This document shows positions 26,380 to 34,464 of a stretch of 64,000 nucleotides of DNA, piece by piece. This stretch comes from an uncultured Paracoccaceae bacterium (GTDB lineage: Bacteria; Pseudomonadota; Alphaproteobacteria; Rhodobacterales; Rhodobacteraceae): positions 39,994 through 103,993 of the forward strand of contig CANKVU010000020.1 of NCBI GenBank assembly GCA_947487205.1, given 5' to 3'. A program made the position numbers and the translations under genes. The notes below the pieces were generated by a model, which saw only the letters and a program-made list of their open reading frames with translations, made no database searches and was not told the origin of the DNA. The first letter of the stretch is position 1. Every line of letters starts with the position of its first letter.

Positions 26380-27787
26380 GGGCCGTTCCTTCGCGTTCTG
26401 GCCAGGTTTTCTGCGGCGCCGCCGCCTCCATCACCGCCGCCGCGGCGAGCACCTCCCGGTCGGCATGTCTGCGCCCGGCGATCTGCAGACCGACATGACG
26501 CCCATCGCGGGTGGTGCCCCAGGGCACCGAGGCGACCGGCTGCTGCGTCAGGTTGAACGGATAGGTGAAGGGTGTCCAGTCCGGCCATTTCCGCAGGGAA
26601 GTTCCCCGCGGCACGTCGTGCCCCGCGGCGAAGGCGGGAATCGGGACCGCCGGGCTCAGGATGAAATCATGATCGGCCTGGAACGCCGCCATCCGGGAGG
26701 CGAAGGCGAGCCGGGCCTGTTCCGCCTCGACATGCGCCACGGCATCGAGCGCGGACCCCATCTCCGCCTCCGCAAGGAGGCCGGGATCCATCCACTCGCG
26801 CTCCGCGCGGGGCACTCGGGCGACGATCGACGCCGCTCCCGCCTGCCAGAGAACGTCGAAGATCGCGCGGGCGTCGCGTGTATCCGGGGACGCCTCGATC
26901 ACCTCGGCCCCGGCGGTCTTCAAGGCCGCCGCGGCGCAGGACAGCGCCGCGTCGATCTCGGGGTGCAGGGGGACCTCGCCGGCCTCGCGCCAGACCGCGA
27001 TCCGCCGTCCGGCGACGCCCGCGCTCTGCATATCGGTCCAGTCCGACGCGTCGGGCGGCGAAAGCGTCGGGTCGCGGATGTCGGGTCGCGAGATCACCTG
27101 CATCATGAGCGCGCAATCGCGGATCGAGCGTGCCATGGGCCCGAGATGCGACAGCGGCCCCATGGCGCTCGGGGGCCATTGAGGGACCCGCCCGAAGGTC
27201 GGCTTCAATCCGGCCAGCCCACAGAAGGCGCAGGGGATGCGGATCGAGCCGCCGGCATCCGACCCCTGGTGCAGCCAGCCCATGCCCAGGACCGCGGCGA
27301 CCGCCGCCCCGCCGCTGCTGCCGCCGGGGGTGAGCGCGGAATCCCAGGGATTGCGGCAAATGCCGGAGAGGGGGTTGTCCGTGACGCCTTTCCAGCCGAA
27401 TTCCGGTGTCGCCGTCTTGCCGATGATGACCGCCCCCGCCGCGCGGAGATGCGCCGTCAGCGGCGCATCCGTGGTGGCCGGTGCGTCGGACGTGATGCGC
27501 GAACCCTTGCGCGTCGGTACGCCCTGCATGTCGGTGAGATCCTTGATCGACACCGGCAGCCCGTCGATCCGCGACAGCGGGCGCCCCGCCGCGCGGCGTC
27601 GGGCGGCGTCACCGGCCGCCCTCCGCGCCCCGTCGGGGTCGACGGTCGCGAACGCACCGAGCGCGGCGTTGGACGTATCGATGCGGCGAAGGGCGTCCTC
27701 CACCGCCTCGACCGGCGACAGCGTCCCCGCCTCCAGGCACCGGACGAGATCGGTGGCATCGCACGTCTCGATCGCCGGAAGGGCCAT
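26360..27787 (-). CDS. amidase signature family protein
   Basis: This 475-residue enzyme carries the Ser-cisSer-Lys triad: the lysine in LPVSIKDLTDMQG (about 79), and the glycine/serine-rich signature TPGGSSGGAAVAAVLGMG with the nucleophile in GSDAGGSIRIPCAFCGLAG. Amidase-signature enzymes split carboxamides or carbamates to the acid and ammonia or amine. The start at 27787 has a strong GGGAGGAG ribosome binding site 3-4 bases upstream; longer open frame to 27958 runs through low-quality sequence and is rejected. It is the first gene of the four-gene operon. The similarity also covers GatA, but the operon context and absence of gatB/gatC speak for a catabolic amidase. Confidence 0.92.
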   Translation of the reverse strand: MALPAIETCDATDLVRCLEAGTLSPVEAVEDALRRIDTSNAALGAFATVDPDGARRAAGDAARRRAAGRPLSRIDGLPVSIKDLTDMQGVPTRKGSRITSDAPATTDAPLTAHLRAAGAVIIGKTATPEFGWKGVTDNPLSGICRNPWDSALTPGGSSGGAAVAAVLGMGWLHQGSDAGGSIRIPCAFCGLAGLKPTFGRVPQWPPSAMGPLSHLGPMARSIRDCALMMQVISRPDIRDPTLSPPDASDWTDMQSAGVAGRRIAVWREAGEVPLHPEIDAALSCAAAALKTAGAEVIEASPDTRDARAIFDVLWQAGAASIVARVPRAEREWMDPGLLAEAEMGSALDAVAHVEAEQARLAFASRMAAFQADHDFILSPAVPIPAFAAGHDVPRGTSLRKWPDWTPFTYPFNLTQQPVASVPWGTTRDGRHVGLQIAGRRHADREVLAAAAVMEAAAPQKTWPEREGTAHAEGRP

Positions 27788-27954
27788 GTCTCCTCCCACG
27801 GAACTGCTCCGGCACCTCAACCTGACGTGAATGCGCCGGCTGGCAAGGGGTGGCACCATGGCGCCGGATGTCCCGGGCCCGCCCCTGAAAGGCGATCCCC
27901 CCTGAGGTCGGCTTCCGACCCGGATGGGACCCGACCCGGATTCTGGTCCAGGCG

Positions 27955-28976
27955 TCATGCGAGCTTCCGGGTTGATTTCAGGAGCGCCGCGAATGCGCTC
28001 GGGTCCAGGTTTCCGAGCGCCGGGTGCATCCCATGGTCGGTGGGGTCCATCCCCGAGACTACGATGCGGTGGCGGGCATCAGCTGTGGAGAGGAACCAGG
28101 CAGCGTTCAGGCATTCCTGTCCCAGGCGCCTGTTGAACGCCTCCAACAAGGCGGTGTTGCTTGGTCTCCCGGGGCGCAAGACGTCGAGCTCGACCTTGTT
28201 CAGGTAGGCCCATTGGTTCACCGGCCGGCCGGCGGATTCATCTCGGCGTCTACGCGGCCCCACCGGGGGGCCGTAGTCACCTCGATCGTTCTCGACCCGA
28301 ACGCTGCGCGGCTTGCCCCGGGTTATGGCGAGGCGATCCGACTCCTCGATGCCAGGGCAGGCCCAGGGATTCGGCCTCGAACTGGTCGTGAGGGCCTCTC
28401 CCCTAGGACGGTCGACGAGGCTCAGGATACGGAAGGGCCGGCCATCGAACGGTCGGTCCGAGACGAAGTCCATCGCCCGAGCCTCGGTCATCGCATCGGC
28501 TTCGGAGCGGCCCGATCGGCAGCGGCGGGCCCGGCGGCGCCTCGGGCTGCGTGTCCAGATCGACGGGCCCTCCGGATTGCTGGGGCGGATGATCCGCTTT
28601 TGACCGGTGCGCCAGCCTTCGTGTTGCAGGGGGACGTGCGGTCGACGGTAGTCGTACCGGACACGGCTCGCCCCAAGCCCCGCCAAGCGCATCCCGAGAC
28701 TCGCCGCGGAACCGCTCGCGCCCGATCGCGGTGTGAGGCCACCCGAGGCCCAAGGCCCGGCACGCCCGCCATCCGGAGAGCCTGAACGCCGTGTGGTCGT
28801 GCCGGATGACCTGGCGCCGCAGGACGCGCCTCACCGTTCGGCTTCGCCGCATTCCAGCGGCAGAGCGTCCCCTCAGCCACGCCCGTCTTCCGGCAGATCT
28901 CGCCAACCGGAGTACCGGCCTCCGCCAGTCTCGGCGCGACCGCGATCTGCTGGTCGGCGAACGTCTTCTTCGGCAT
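27955..28976 (-). pseudogene. IS3-family (IS407-like) transposase remnant C
   Basis: The minus strand starts at 28976 with an OrfA-like N-terminus (MPKKTFADQQIAVAPRLAE, then EICRKTGVAEGTLCRWN). The frame then departs, and an OrfB piece (RACRALGLG) appears in another frame. From about 28690 a longer OrfB stretch follows: RVRYDYRRPHVPLQHEGW, AMDFVSDRPFDGRPFRILSL, then LRPGRPSNTALLEAFNRRL and GQECLNAAWFLSTADARHR. These match the OrfB DDE domain, but several catalytic surroundings are degraded and part of OrfA is missing. It is a different IS type from remnant B. No clean terminal inverted repeats were found. Confidence 0.82.
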
Positions 28977-29104
28977 CGGGGCACTCCCCCCTGCCAGGAA
29001 TGCGCCCGAAACTCCGCGCTCGACCTGGGCCGGCTTGCCGGATCAGGTCCCGCCCGCGACCATCGCGGCGCTACCCCGTTGCCCGCACCGCCGGACGCAC
29101 TTCT

Positions 29105-29530
29105 CCTACCAATGGCCAGTGTTTCGCCCATCCTCTGGCTTCCCTGGATGATCGTCCCGGCGCATCTGGCGATCCAAGGAAGAAGCGGGTCCTTCCCGGC
29201 CGGATCGGAGGGCTGTGGATACCGCGCCCTATGATCGCCCTGCCCGGTGCCCGTCTGCCCGCAACGCCCGCGGGAATGGAGCAGCCATCACGGGGGATGG
29301 AGCCGTGTGGCGGCACAGGAGTATGTCCTGGACGCAATCTCCCTCGATCTGCCGGCACTCCTCCTTTTGCCCCTGCCCCTCTTCAATACGCCGCCGGCGA
29401 TCTGCCTTGGTCCGATTGCCTGGGGCCTGGTCCAGGAGGACGGCGCATTCCTGCCCGTCGGCCTTGCCGGTACAGCCATGGTGATCACGATCCTGATTGC
29501 GATCAGTCGTTGCGCACGCAGCTTGCTCGC
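29105..29530 (+). pseudogene. ExoD-like membrane protein remnant
   Basis: On the plus strand, the frame from a GTG at 29307 gives two hydrophobic segments: LDLPALLLLPLPLFNTPPAI, then GLVQEDGAFLPVGLAGTAM and a third short segment VITILIAIS. The pattern (hydrophobic, PLPxxN.PPA, G..xxDG, hydrophobic) resembles the C-terminal half of ExoD, a membrane protein linked to exopolysaccharide synthesis. About 200 bases upstream, in other frames, WLPWMIVPAHLAIQG and GGLWIPRP resemble the middle of ExoD. There is no intact start or end; sequence after about 29530 loses any membrane pattern. I read it as a frameshifted fragment; the family call is moderately uncertain. Confidence 0.45.
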
Positions 29531-29599
29531 TTGGCCCGCGCTTGTCCGCACGCGGGGGGCCAGGGATCTCCGGATCATAACCGGAGGCGTCCGGCACAG

Positions 29600-29880
29600 C
29601 CGGGAACCGGACGAAAACCGGCTCCGCCCCGGCAGCGGGCAGATAACGGTTGGCGCCCCCCGGTGCCGCCGCAAGCCGCGCGCTCCGCCGACTGGCGCTC
29701 GGACGAAATCCTCACCTTGCCGTCAAGGATCACGCGGCTCTCCTGTACGTTCACTCGGATCGCGTGCGCTTCGATCTCGCCATCATGCGTGAGCGCCTCC
29801 GCGATCTGCTGGCGGGCGTGCGCAGGACCGGTCGGAGGGGCGATCTCGATCGCATTCGTCGCGCCCTTCACGACCATGAA
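29600..29880 (-). pseudogene. BON-domain protein fragment
   Basis: The minus-strand frame ending near 29575 contains VKGATNAIEIAPPTGPAHAR, then QQIAEALTHDGEIEAHAIRV, NVQESRVILDGKVRISSERQ and SAERAA. This follows the repeat pattern of multi-BON (OsmY-like) proteins: the end of one BON repeat (VKGxTNxI) running into the next (I..AL....EI.A..I.V.V....V.L.GKV.S..ER..AE.AA). The expected upstream repeats are absent or shifted, and the frame decays after the last alanine pair. No ribosome binding site fits. A decayed gene is the best reading. Confidence 0.5.
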
Positions 29881-30379
29881 GATGGCGGGCGTCGCGATCG
29901 GCGTTCTTCGTCCGACAGGCCCATTTGTCGTTGTCGGTCAGTATCTCATGCATGATCGACGATGTCGGCCGGGAATGCCCGGCCATGATGGTCGAGCCCC
30001 CCTCGGGACACAGGGTCACCCGGGAAATGGAACAGATCGGCGAGGCGCCGGGCCGCCCGTGAACGGCGGTCGGCAGCACTGGCATCGGCCTGACCTCGAA
30101 CGCGATGCCGGACTGGCATGCGGAATACCGCGTCGACCGGCACGGCACCGCCCCGGCATGCGGATGCGGAACGGCTTCGTAGAAAGCGCCTCCGGGACGA
30201 GGGCCGGCCCTGGGCCGCCGGGACGCACCGGCGCTGTCGTGGCGGCCCCGGGGCGGGGTCAGCTTTCGGGGGACGGGGCTGCGCGATCCGGGCCGCCGCC
30301 GCCGAAAGCGCGCAACCGGGCAGGCCGATCAGTTCGGAAAGGCGAACGCCCGCACCCGGAGAAGCCCAACGCCGCCGCT
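29881..30379. other. no gene recognised
   Basis: About 500 bases between the BON fragment and the sixA stop. Frames on both strands are arginine/proline-rich, as expected for antisense or non-coding GC-rich DNA. The left part may be the decayed N-terminal region of the BON protein. No terminator with a T-run was seen behind sixA. Confidence 0.4.
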
Positions 30380-30886
30380 CTACTCGGTCAGATCGCGCGG
30401 GACGACGAAATCGACCACGCGGCCCGTCAGGGGGCCGATTTCCTCCCAGGTGGACGCGTCGAAATCCATGACCAGCGTCGCGCAGGTCGGGAACCGGTCG
30501 AACTCGTCGCGTTGCGGCGGGTCCTCCACCAGCCACTGGGCGAGCGACCCCATGCCGGGGTTGTGCGCGATCAGGATCACGCAGCCCGCCGTCGCGCCGT
30601 GCAGCGCGCGCAGCATCTCGTCCGGCGCCGAGAGGTAGAGGTGCCGGTTCCGCGATGCGGGGATGTCGCGGCCGAAGGCGGGAGAGAGCGCCTCCCAGGT
30701 CTGGCCGGCGCGCAGGGCGGTGGAGACGAGCGCCGCGTCGGGGACATAGCCCCGCTCGGCAAGCCAGCGGCCGATCCTGCCCGCCGCGCGCCCTCCCCGC
30801 CCGTTCAGCGGCCGGTCGTGATCGTCGAGGCCCGGCTGCCCCCAATCGGATTTCGCGTGCCGGGTGAGGATCAGCCGCAGCGTCAC
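30380..30886 (-). CDS. sixA: SixA-type histidine phosphatase
   Basis: A 168-residue histidine-phosphatase-superfamily protein. The catalytic RHG-type motif is [20 protein letters not shown] at the N-terminus, with the second histidine in [15 protein letters not shown]. SixA removes phosphate from phospho-histidine proteins. The start is a GTG at 30886 overlapping the argB stop as GTGA, so translation is coupled. Placement with argB is common in Rhodobacterales as far as I know. A general phosphoesterase role cannot be excluded. Confidence 0.85.
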   Translation of the reverse strand: MTLRLILTRHAKSDWGQPGLDDHDRPLNGRGGRAAGRIGRWLAERGYVPDAALVSTALRAGQTWEALSPAFGRDIPASRNRHLYLSAPDEMLRALHGATAGCVILIAHNPGMGSLAQWLVEDPPQRDEFDRFPTCATLVMDFDASTWEEIGPLTGRVVDFVVPRDLTE

Positions 30887-31752
30887 CGCGCCCCCCGGAT
30901 CAACGTCCCGGCGCCGGCCTGGGTGTAAAGCTCCAGCAGGCAGGCATGCGGCGCGCGCCCGTCTAGGATCACGACCGCCCGCACGCCACCGTCGATCGCC
31001 GAAAGCGCCGTCTCGGTCTTGGGGATCATGCCGCCGGAGATGACGCCGGCCTCGGTCAGGTCGCGGATCGCCTCGGGCGTGATCTCCGAGATCACGTTCC
31101 CGCCCGCATCCTTCACGCCGGCCACGTCGGTGAGCAGAAGAAGACGGTCCGCCCGGAGCGACGCCGCGATCGCTCCCGCCGCCGTGTCGCCGTTGACGTT
31201 GAACGTCTCCCCCGCGCGCCCGGCGCCGATCGGCGCGATCACCGGAATCGTCTTGCCGTCCTTCAACCGCTCGAGAAAGCCGGGATTGCATTCGACCGGG
31301 GTTCCGACGAAGCCCAGCGCGGGATCGGTCTGCTCGCAGATCATGAGCCGCGCATCCTTGCCGGAGATCCCCACCGCCTGCCCGCCCTCGGCCTGGATGG
31401 CCTGGACGATCCGCTTGCCGACCAGCCCGGACAGCACCATCTCCACCACCTCGATGGTGGAGGCGTCGGTGACGCGCTTGCCGTCCACGAACCGGCTCTC
31501 GACGCCCTGCGCCTTGAGGGTCGCGTTGATCATCGGCCCGCCGCCATGGACGATCACCGGGTTCACCCCGACATGGCTCATCAGCACCACGTCCCGGGCG
31601 AAGCTGCGCATCGCGGCGTCCGACCCCATGGCGTGGCCGCCGAGCTTGATGACCACGGTGGCGCCGGCATAGCGCTGGAAGAACGGCAAGGCCTGGCTGA
31701 GGGTGTGGGCCGTCGCGGCCCAGTCCTCCGAGGCGGGATGGGGGTCGCTCAT
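30883..31752 (-). CDS. argB: acetylglutamate kinase
   Basis: This 289-residue kinase catalyses the second step of arginine synthesis, phosphorylating N-acetyl-glutamate. Motifs: [12 protein letters not shown] (nucleotide site), [14 protein letters not shown] (phosphate-binding glycines), [20 protein letters not shown] and [16 protein letters not shown] near the end. The length and presence of an extended N-terminal helix ([16 protein letters not shown]) fit the arginine-sensitive hexameric form, so feedback inhibition is likely. It lies after the cytochrome gene, separated by a 35-base perfect hairpin. Confidence 0.96.
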   Translation of the reverse strand: MSDPHPASEDWAATAHTLSQALPFFQRYAGATVVIKLGGHAMGSDAAMRSFARDVVLMSHVGVNPVIVHGGGPMINATLKAQGVESRFVDGKRVTDASTIEVVEMVLSGLVGKRIVQAIQAEGGQAVGISGKDARLMICEQTDPALGFVGTPVECNPGFLERLKDGKTIPVIAPIGAGRAGETFNVNGDTAAGAIAASLRADRLLLLTDVAGVKDAGGNVISEITPEAIRDLTEAGVISGGMIPKTETALSAIDGGVRAVVILDGRAPHACLLELYTQAGAGTLIRGAR

Positions 31753-31775
31753 GGATCTCCGGACCGGCTGGGGAT

Positions 31776-31810
31776 ACGTTGCGCGCGGCGCCTGGCGCCG
31801 CGCGCAACGT
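31776..31810 (-). terminator. 35-base perfect hairpin between cytochrome c gene and argB
   Basis: Two 17-base arms (ACGTTGCGCGCGGCGCC and its exact complement) are separated by one base, 2 bases after the cytochrome stop codon. This is an exceptionally stable structure. No T-run follows on the minus strand before argB (start 31752), so it may be a factor-assisted terminator, a processing site or an mRNA 3-prime stabiliser. Confidence 0.7.
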
Positions 31811-31811
31811 C

Positions 31812-33653
31812 TTACGGCAAGGATCCGATCTTCGCCAGAGGCTCCTGCGCCGAGAACCACGCCGCCACCTCGGCGCGCTCCTGGCCCGTCATGCGGGAGG
31901 CGATCCGATGCATCGGGCTCAGACCATAGAGGCCGTCACCGGTGTCGCCGGCGAACTGGTCCAACCGTTCCTGAAGGTAGACCCGGTTCTGCCCGAGAAG
32001 GCGGGGCAGGATGTTCATCGCGGCGGTGGGCTCGGCGCCGTGGCAGGTCAGGCAGGCGGGCACGCCGGATTCCGGGATGCCGTTCCGGGCGATCGACTGG
32101 CCGGCGCTGACCAGGTCGGCGTCCACGTCGCGAGCGACCGCGACCGGCATCAGGGTGCCGAAATAGGCGGCGGCATTCGCGATCTCTTCGGGGCTGATCT
32201 GCTTGGCGGTCTGTCCCATCTGCGAGTTCGGGCGGATGTCCTCGCGGAACTTCCAGAGCTGCTGGTGAAGGTAATGCGGGCTCTGGAGCGACAGGTTCGG
32301 CGTGTCGCCGGACTGGCTGCCGATCCCGCGCGCGGTGTGGCATTCCGAGCAGATCCGTTCCACGACCTGGGCGCCCGCCTCGACATCCGCCTCGGCCAGG
32401 AGGTCCTGCCGGTCGAGCCTGACATTCGGCTCCTGCGCGCTGAACCAGGCGGCGAGGGAAGATTTCTCCGCGTCGGTCAGGTTCGAGGCGATGTAGCCCA
32501 TCGGCTTCCAGATCGCCCCGCCCTCGCGAACGCCGCTGGCAAAGAGGCGCAATTGCTCCTCGATATAGATCGCGCTCTGCCCCGCGAGGTTCGGGATTTC
32601 CAGCCCGGCGATGCGATCGTCGCCCAGCTCGGCGCTGTTGTGGCAGGTCACGCAGGCGGGCACCCCCTCGATCAGCTTGCCCTCGGTCGCGATCCGCTCG
32701 CCGATTTCGGTGTCCGCGCCGCCGGTGGCCGGGGCGGGGATATCGGGCAGGCTGTCGTAGTAGCGCGCCAGCCCCTCGCGCTGACCGGCCGAGAGGTTGC
32801 TCGCGACGATCTGCATGACGCCGGATTTCCGCTCGCCCGAGGCATAGTCGCGAAGCTGATCCTCGATGTAGTCGGCGTCGAGAAGGGTAAGGTTCGGGGC
32901 CCGCCCGCCGGTCGCCTGGCCGGACCCGTCGGCGCCGTGGCAGGCGGCGCATCGCTGCACCGTGTCGCCCTCGATGGCGAAATCGCGCCATTCGGTGGCG
33001 GGGGAGAAGTAGCCGTATTCCTCCTCGGGCCAGCGCTCCCGCTGCGGGGCGTCGTCGAGCCCGTTGTCGAAGACCTCGCCGCGCGCGCCATAGGGGATCT
33101 CGGGCGCCCCCGGAAGGTCCTGCGGCTGGAGAAGCGCGACATACTCGTCCGAGGTCATCTCGGGCAGTTGGCGGATGAAGGCGACGACGTTCCAGATCTC
33201 GTCCTCGCGCCCGTTCGCGGGCCAGGCGGGCATGGCCGACATGCGGACGCCCGAATCGAGGATGTAATGCAGTTCGCCGTCGGTGAACTGCTCCACCACC
33301 GCGGGCAGGTGCTGCGGCCGCGGGCGCATCGCCAGGGCCTGCGGGTTCTGCCCCAGTCCCGGGCCGCCGTGGCACTTGGCGCAGGCATTGGCGTAGTGCT
33401 GGGCGCCGAGCGCGATCCGGCCCGGATCGTCCAGATCGCCGGGCACGTCCTCCGTCGCGCGCCACCAGACCGAGTTCTTGAACGTGGTGTGGAGCACCCA
33501 ATACACCGGCTTGGGATCGGCCCAGTAGGCCGCCAGGTTGAGTCCGCCGAAAAGCACGAAGAGGAACGCCGCCAGCCCGACGGCGCCGCCGGCGCAGATC
33601 GTGGCGAAGAATCCGGGCAAAAGCCTTCTCAACGGATACCCGAAAAATCTCAT
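31812..33653 (-). CDS. membrane-anchored penta-haem cytochrome c
   Basis: The 613-residue protein has one N-terminal hydrophobic helix (about 13-36, an uncleaved anchor or signal). Five CxxCH haem motifs follow: CAKCH (about 91), CAACH (234), CVTCH (333), CSECH (434) and CLTCH (533). Motifs 2-5 are spaced almost exactly 100 residues apart, and each module carries a similar PNL/YI..QL..F pattern, pointing to tandem cytochrome c4/c553-like domains. It would sit in the periplasm attached to the inner membrane and shuttle electrons; partner and reaction are unknown. The start at 33653 is chosen because the anchor begins there. It is inserted between engB and argB, genes with no redox role. Confidence 0.88.
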   Translation of the reverse strand: MRFFGYPLRRLLPGFFATICAGGAVGLAAFLFVLFGGLNLAAYWADPKPVYWVLHTTFKNSVWWRATEDVPGDLDDPGRIALGAQHYANACAKCHGGPGLGQNPQALAMRPRPQHLPAVVEQFTDGELHYILDSGVRMSAMPAWPANGREDEIWNVVAFIRQLPEMTSDEYVALLQPQDLPGAPEIPYGARGEVFDNGLDDAPQRERWPEEEYGYFSPATEWRDFAIEGDTVQRCAACHGADGSGQATGGRAPNLTLLDADYIEDQLRDYASGERKSGVMQIVASNLSAGQREGLARYYDSLPDIPAPATGGADTEIGERIATEGKLIEGVPACVTCHNSAELGDDRIAGLEIPNLAGQSAIYIEEQLRLFASGVREGGAIWKPMGYIASNLTDAEKSSLAAWFSAQEPNVRLDRQDLLAEADVEAGAQVVERICSECHTARGIGSQSGDTPNLSLQSPHYLHQQLWKFREDIRPNSQMGQTAKQISPEEIANAAAYFGTLMPVAVARDVDADLVSAGQSIARNGIPESGVPACLTCHGAEPTAAMNILPRLLGQNRVYLQERLDQFAGDTGDGLYGLSPMHRIASRMTGQERAEVAAWFSAQEPLAKIGSLP

Positions 33654-33675
33654 GTCCTGTCCCCCCGCCTTTGGC

Positions 33676-33721
33676 CTTGCCTTATCCACGGGGAAGGTAA
33701 GTCCCAACCCCGTAAGGCAAG
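33676..33721 (-). terminator. imperfect inverted repeat between engB and cytochrome gene
   Basis: Arms CTTGCCTTA + CGGGG and CCCCG + TAAGGCAAG pair over 14 bases, with a 4-base bulge on one side and a 14-base loop. It lies 20 bases past the engB stop. No T-run follows, so it is a candidate attenuator or weak terminator rather than a clear intrinsic one. Confidence 0.5.
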
Positions 33722-33740
33722 TCTGCGTCCGAGGCCGGCT

Positions 33741-34388
33741 TCAGCGCAAGGTGGCAATCGCCGCGCGCAGGTCGCCAAGGCCCGCGCCCGTGTGCGACGA
33801 GGTGACGATCAATTCGGGATAGGCGGCGGGATGACGCGACAGGACCGAGCGGGTCCGCCGCAGCACGTCGGCGCGCTCTTTCTCCTTGATTTTGTCCGCC
33901 TTCGTCATCACCGCCTGGAACGGCACCGCGGCCCGATCCAGGAGACCCATGATCTCCTCGTCGACGGATTTGGGCCCGTGGCGGTGGTCGATCAGGAGGA
34001 AAGCGCGGCGCAACGTCGCGCGCCCGCCCAGATAGGCCCGCATCAACCTTTGCCATCCCTCGACCACCGGCTTGGGCGCATCGGCGAACCCGTAGCCGGG
34101 CAAGTCGACGAGGTAGAGATCCTCGAGGGTGAAGTAGTTGATCTCCTGCGTGCGGCCGGGCGTGTTAGAGGCGCGGGCCAGTCCCTTGCGGTCGGTGAGC
34201 GCGTTGATCAGACTCGACTTGCCGACATTGGAGCGCCCGGCGAAGCAGATCTCGGCCCGGTCGTCCGGGGGCAGTCCGTCCATGTCCACGACGCCCTTGA
34301 GAAAGAGCGTCTCGCGCCGGAAGAGCAGCCGCCCCGTCTCGAGCGCGTCGGCGTCCGGGGCGCTGACGGGAAAGGGAAGTTCGGTCAT
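33741..34388 (-). CDS. engB: ribosome-biogenesis GTP-binding protein YihA/YsxC
   Basis: A 215-residue TRAFAC GTPase with G1 CFAGRSNVGKSSLINAL (about 50-66), G2 NTPGRTQEINYF, G3 VDLPGYGFA and G4 MTKADKIK. It acts in the assembly of the large ribosomal subunit. It follows yidC after 76 bases on the same strand; yidC-engB neighbourhood is typical in Alphaproteobacteria. Confidence 0.96.
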   Translation of the reverse strand: MTELPFPVSAPDADALETGRLLFRRETLFLKGVVDMDGLPPDDRAEICFAGRSNVGKSSLINALTDRKGLARASNTPGRTQEINYFTLEDLYLVDLPGYGFADAPKPVVEGWQRLMRAYLGGRATLRRAFLLIDHRHGPKSVDEEIMGLLDRAAVPFQAVMTKADKIKEKERADVLRRTRSVLSRHPAAYPELIVTSSHTGAGLGDLRAAIATLR

Positions 34389-34464
34389 GGCCGGCCCCGG
34401 GCGGGACGCCTTCGCGCGCCCCCGGACGGTCGCGGCGCGGTGGGGGGAAACGAGGCGGCGGGGA

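Noticed and set aside
27788..27958. longer start for the amidase at 27958
   Set aside because: A strong ribosome binding site precedes ATG at 27787, and the upstream translation has no family similarity.
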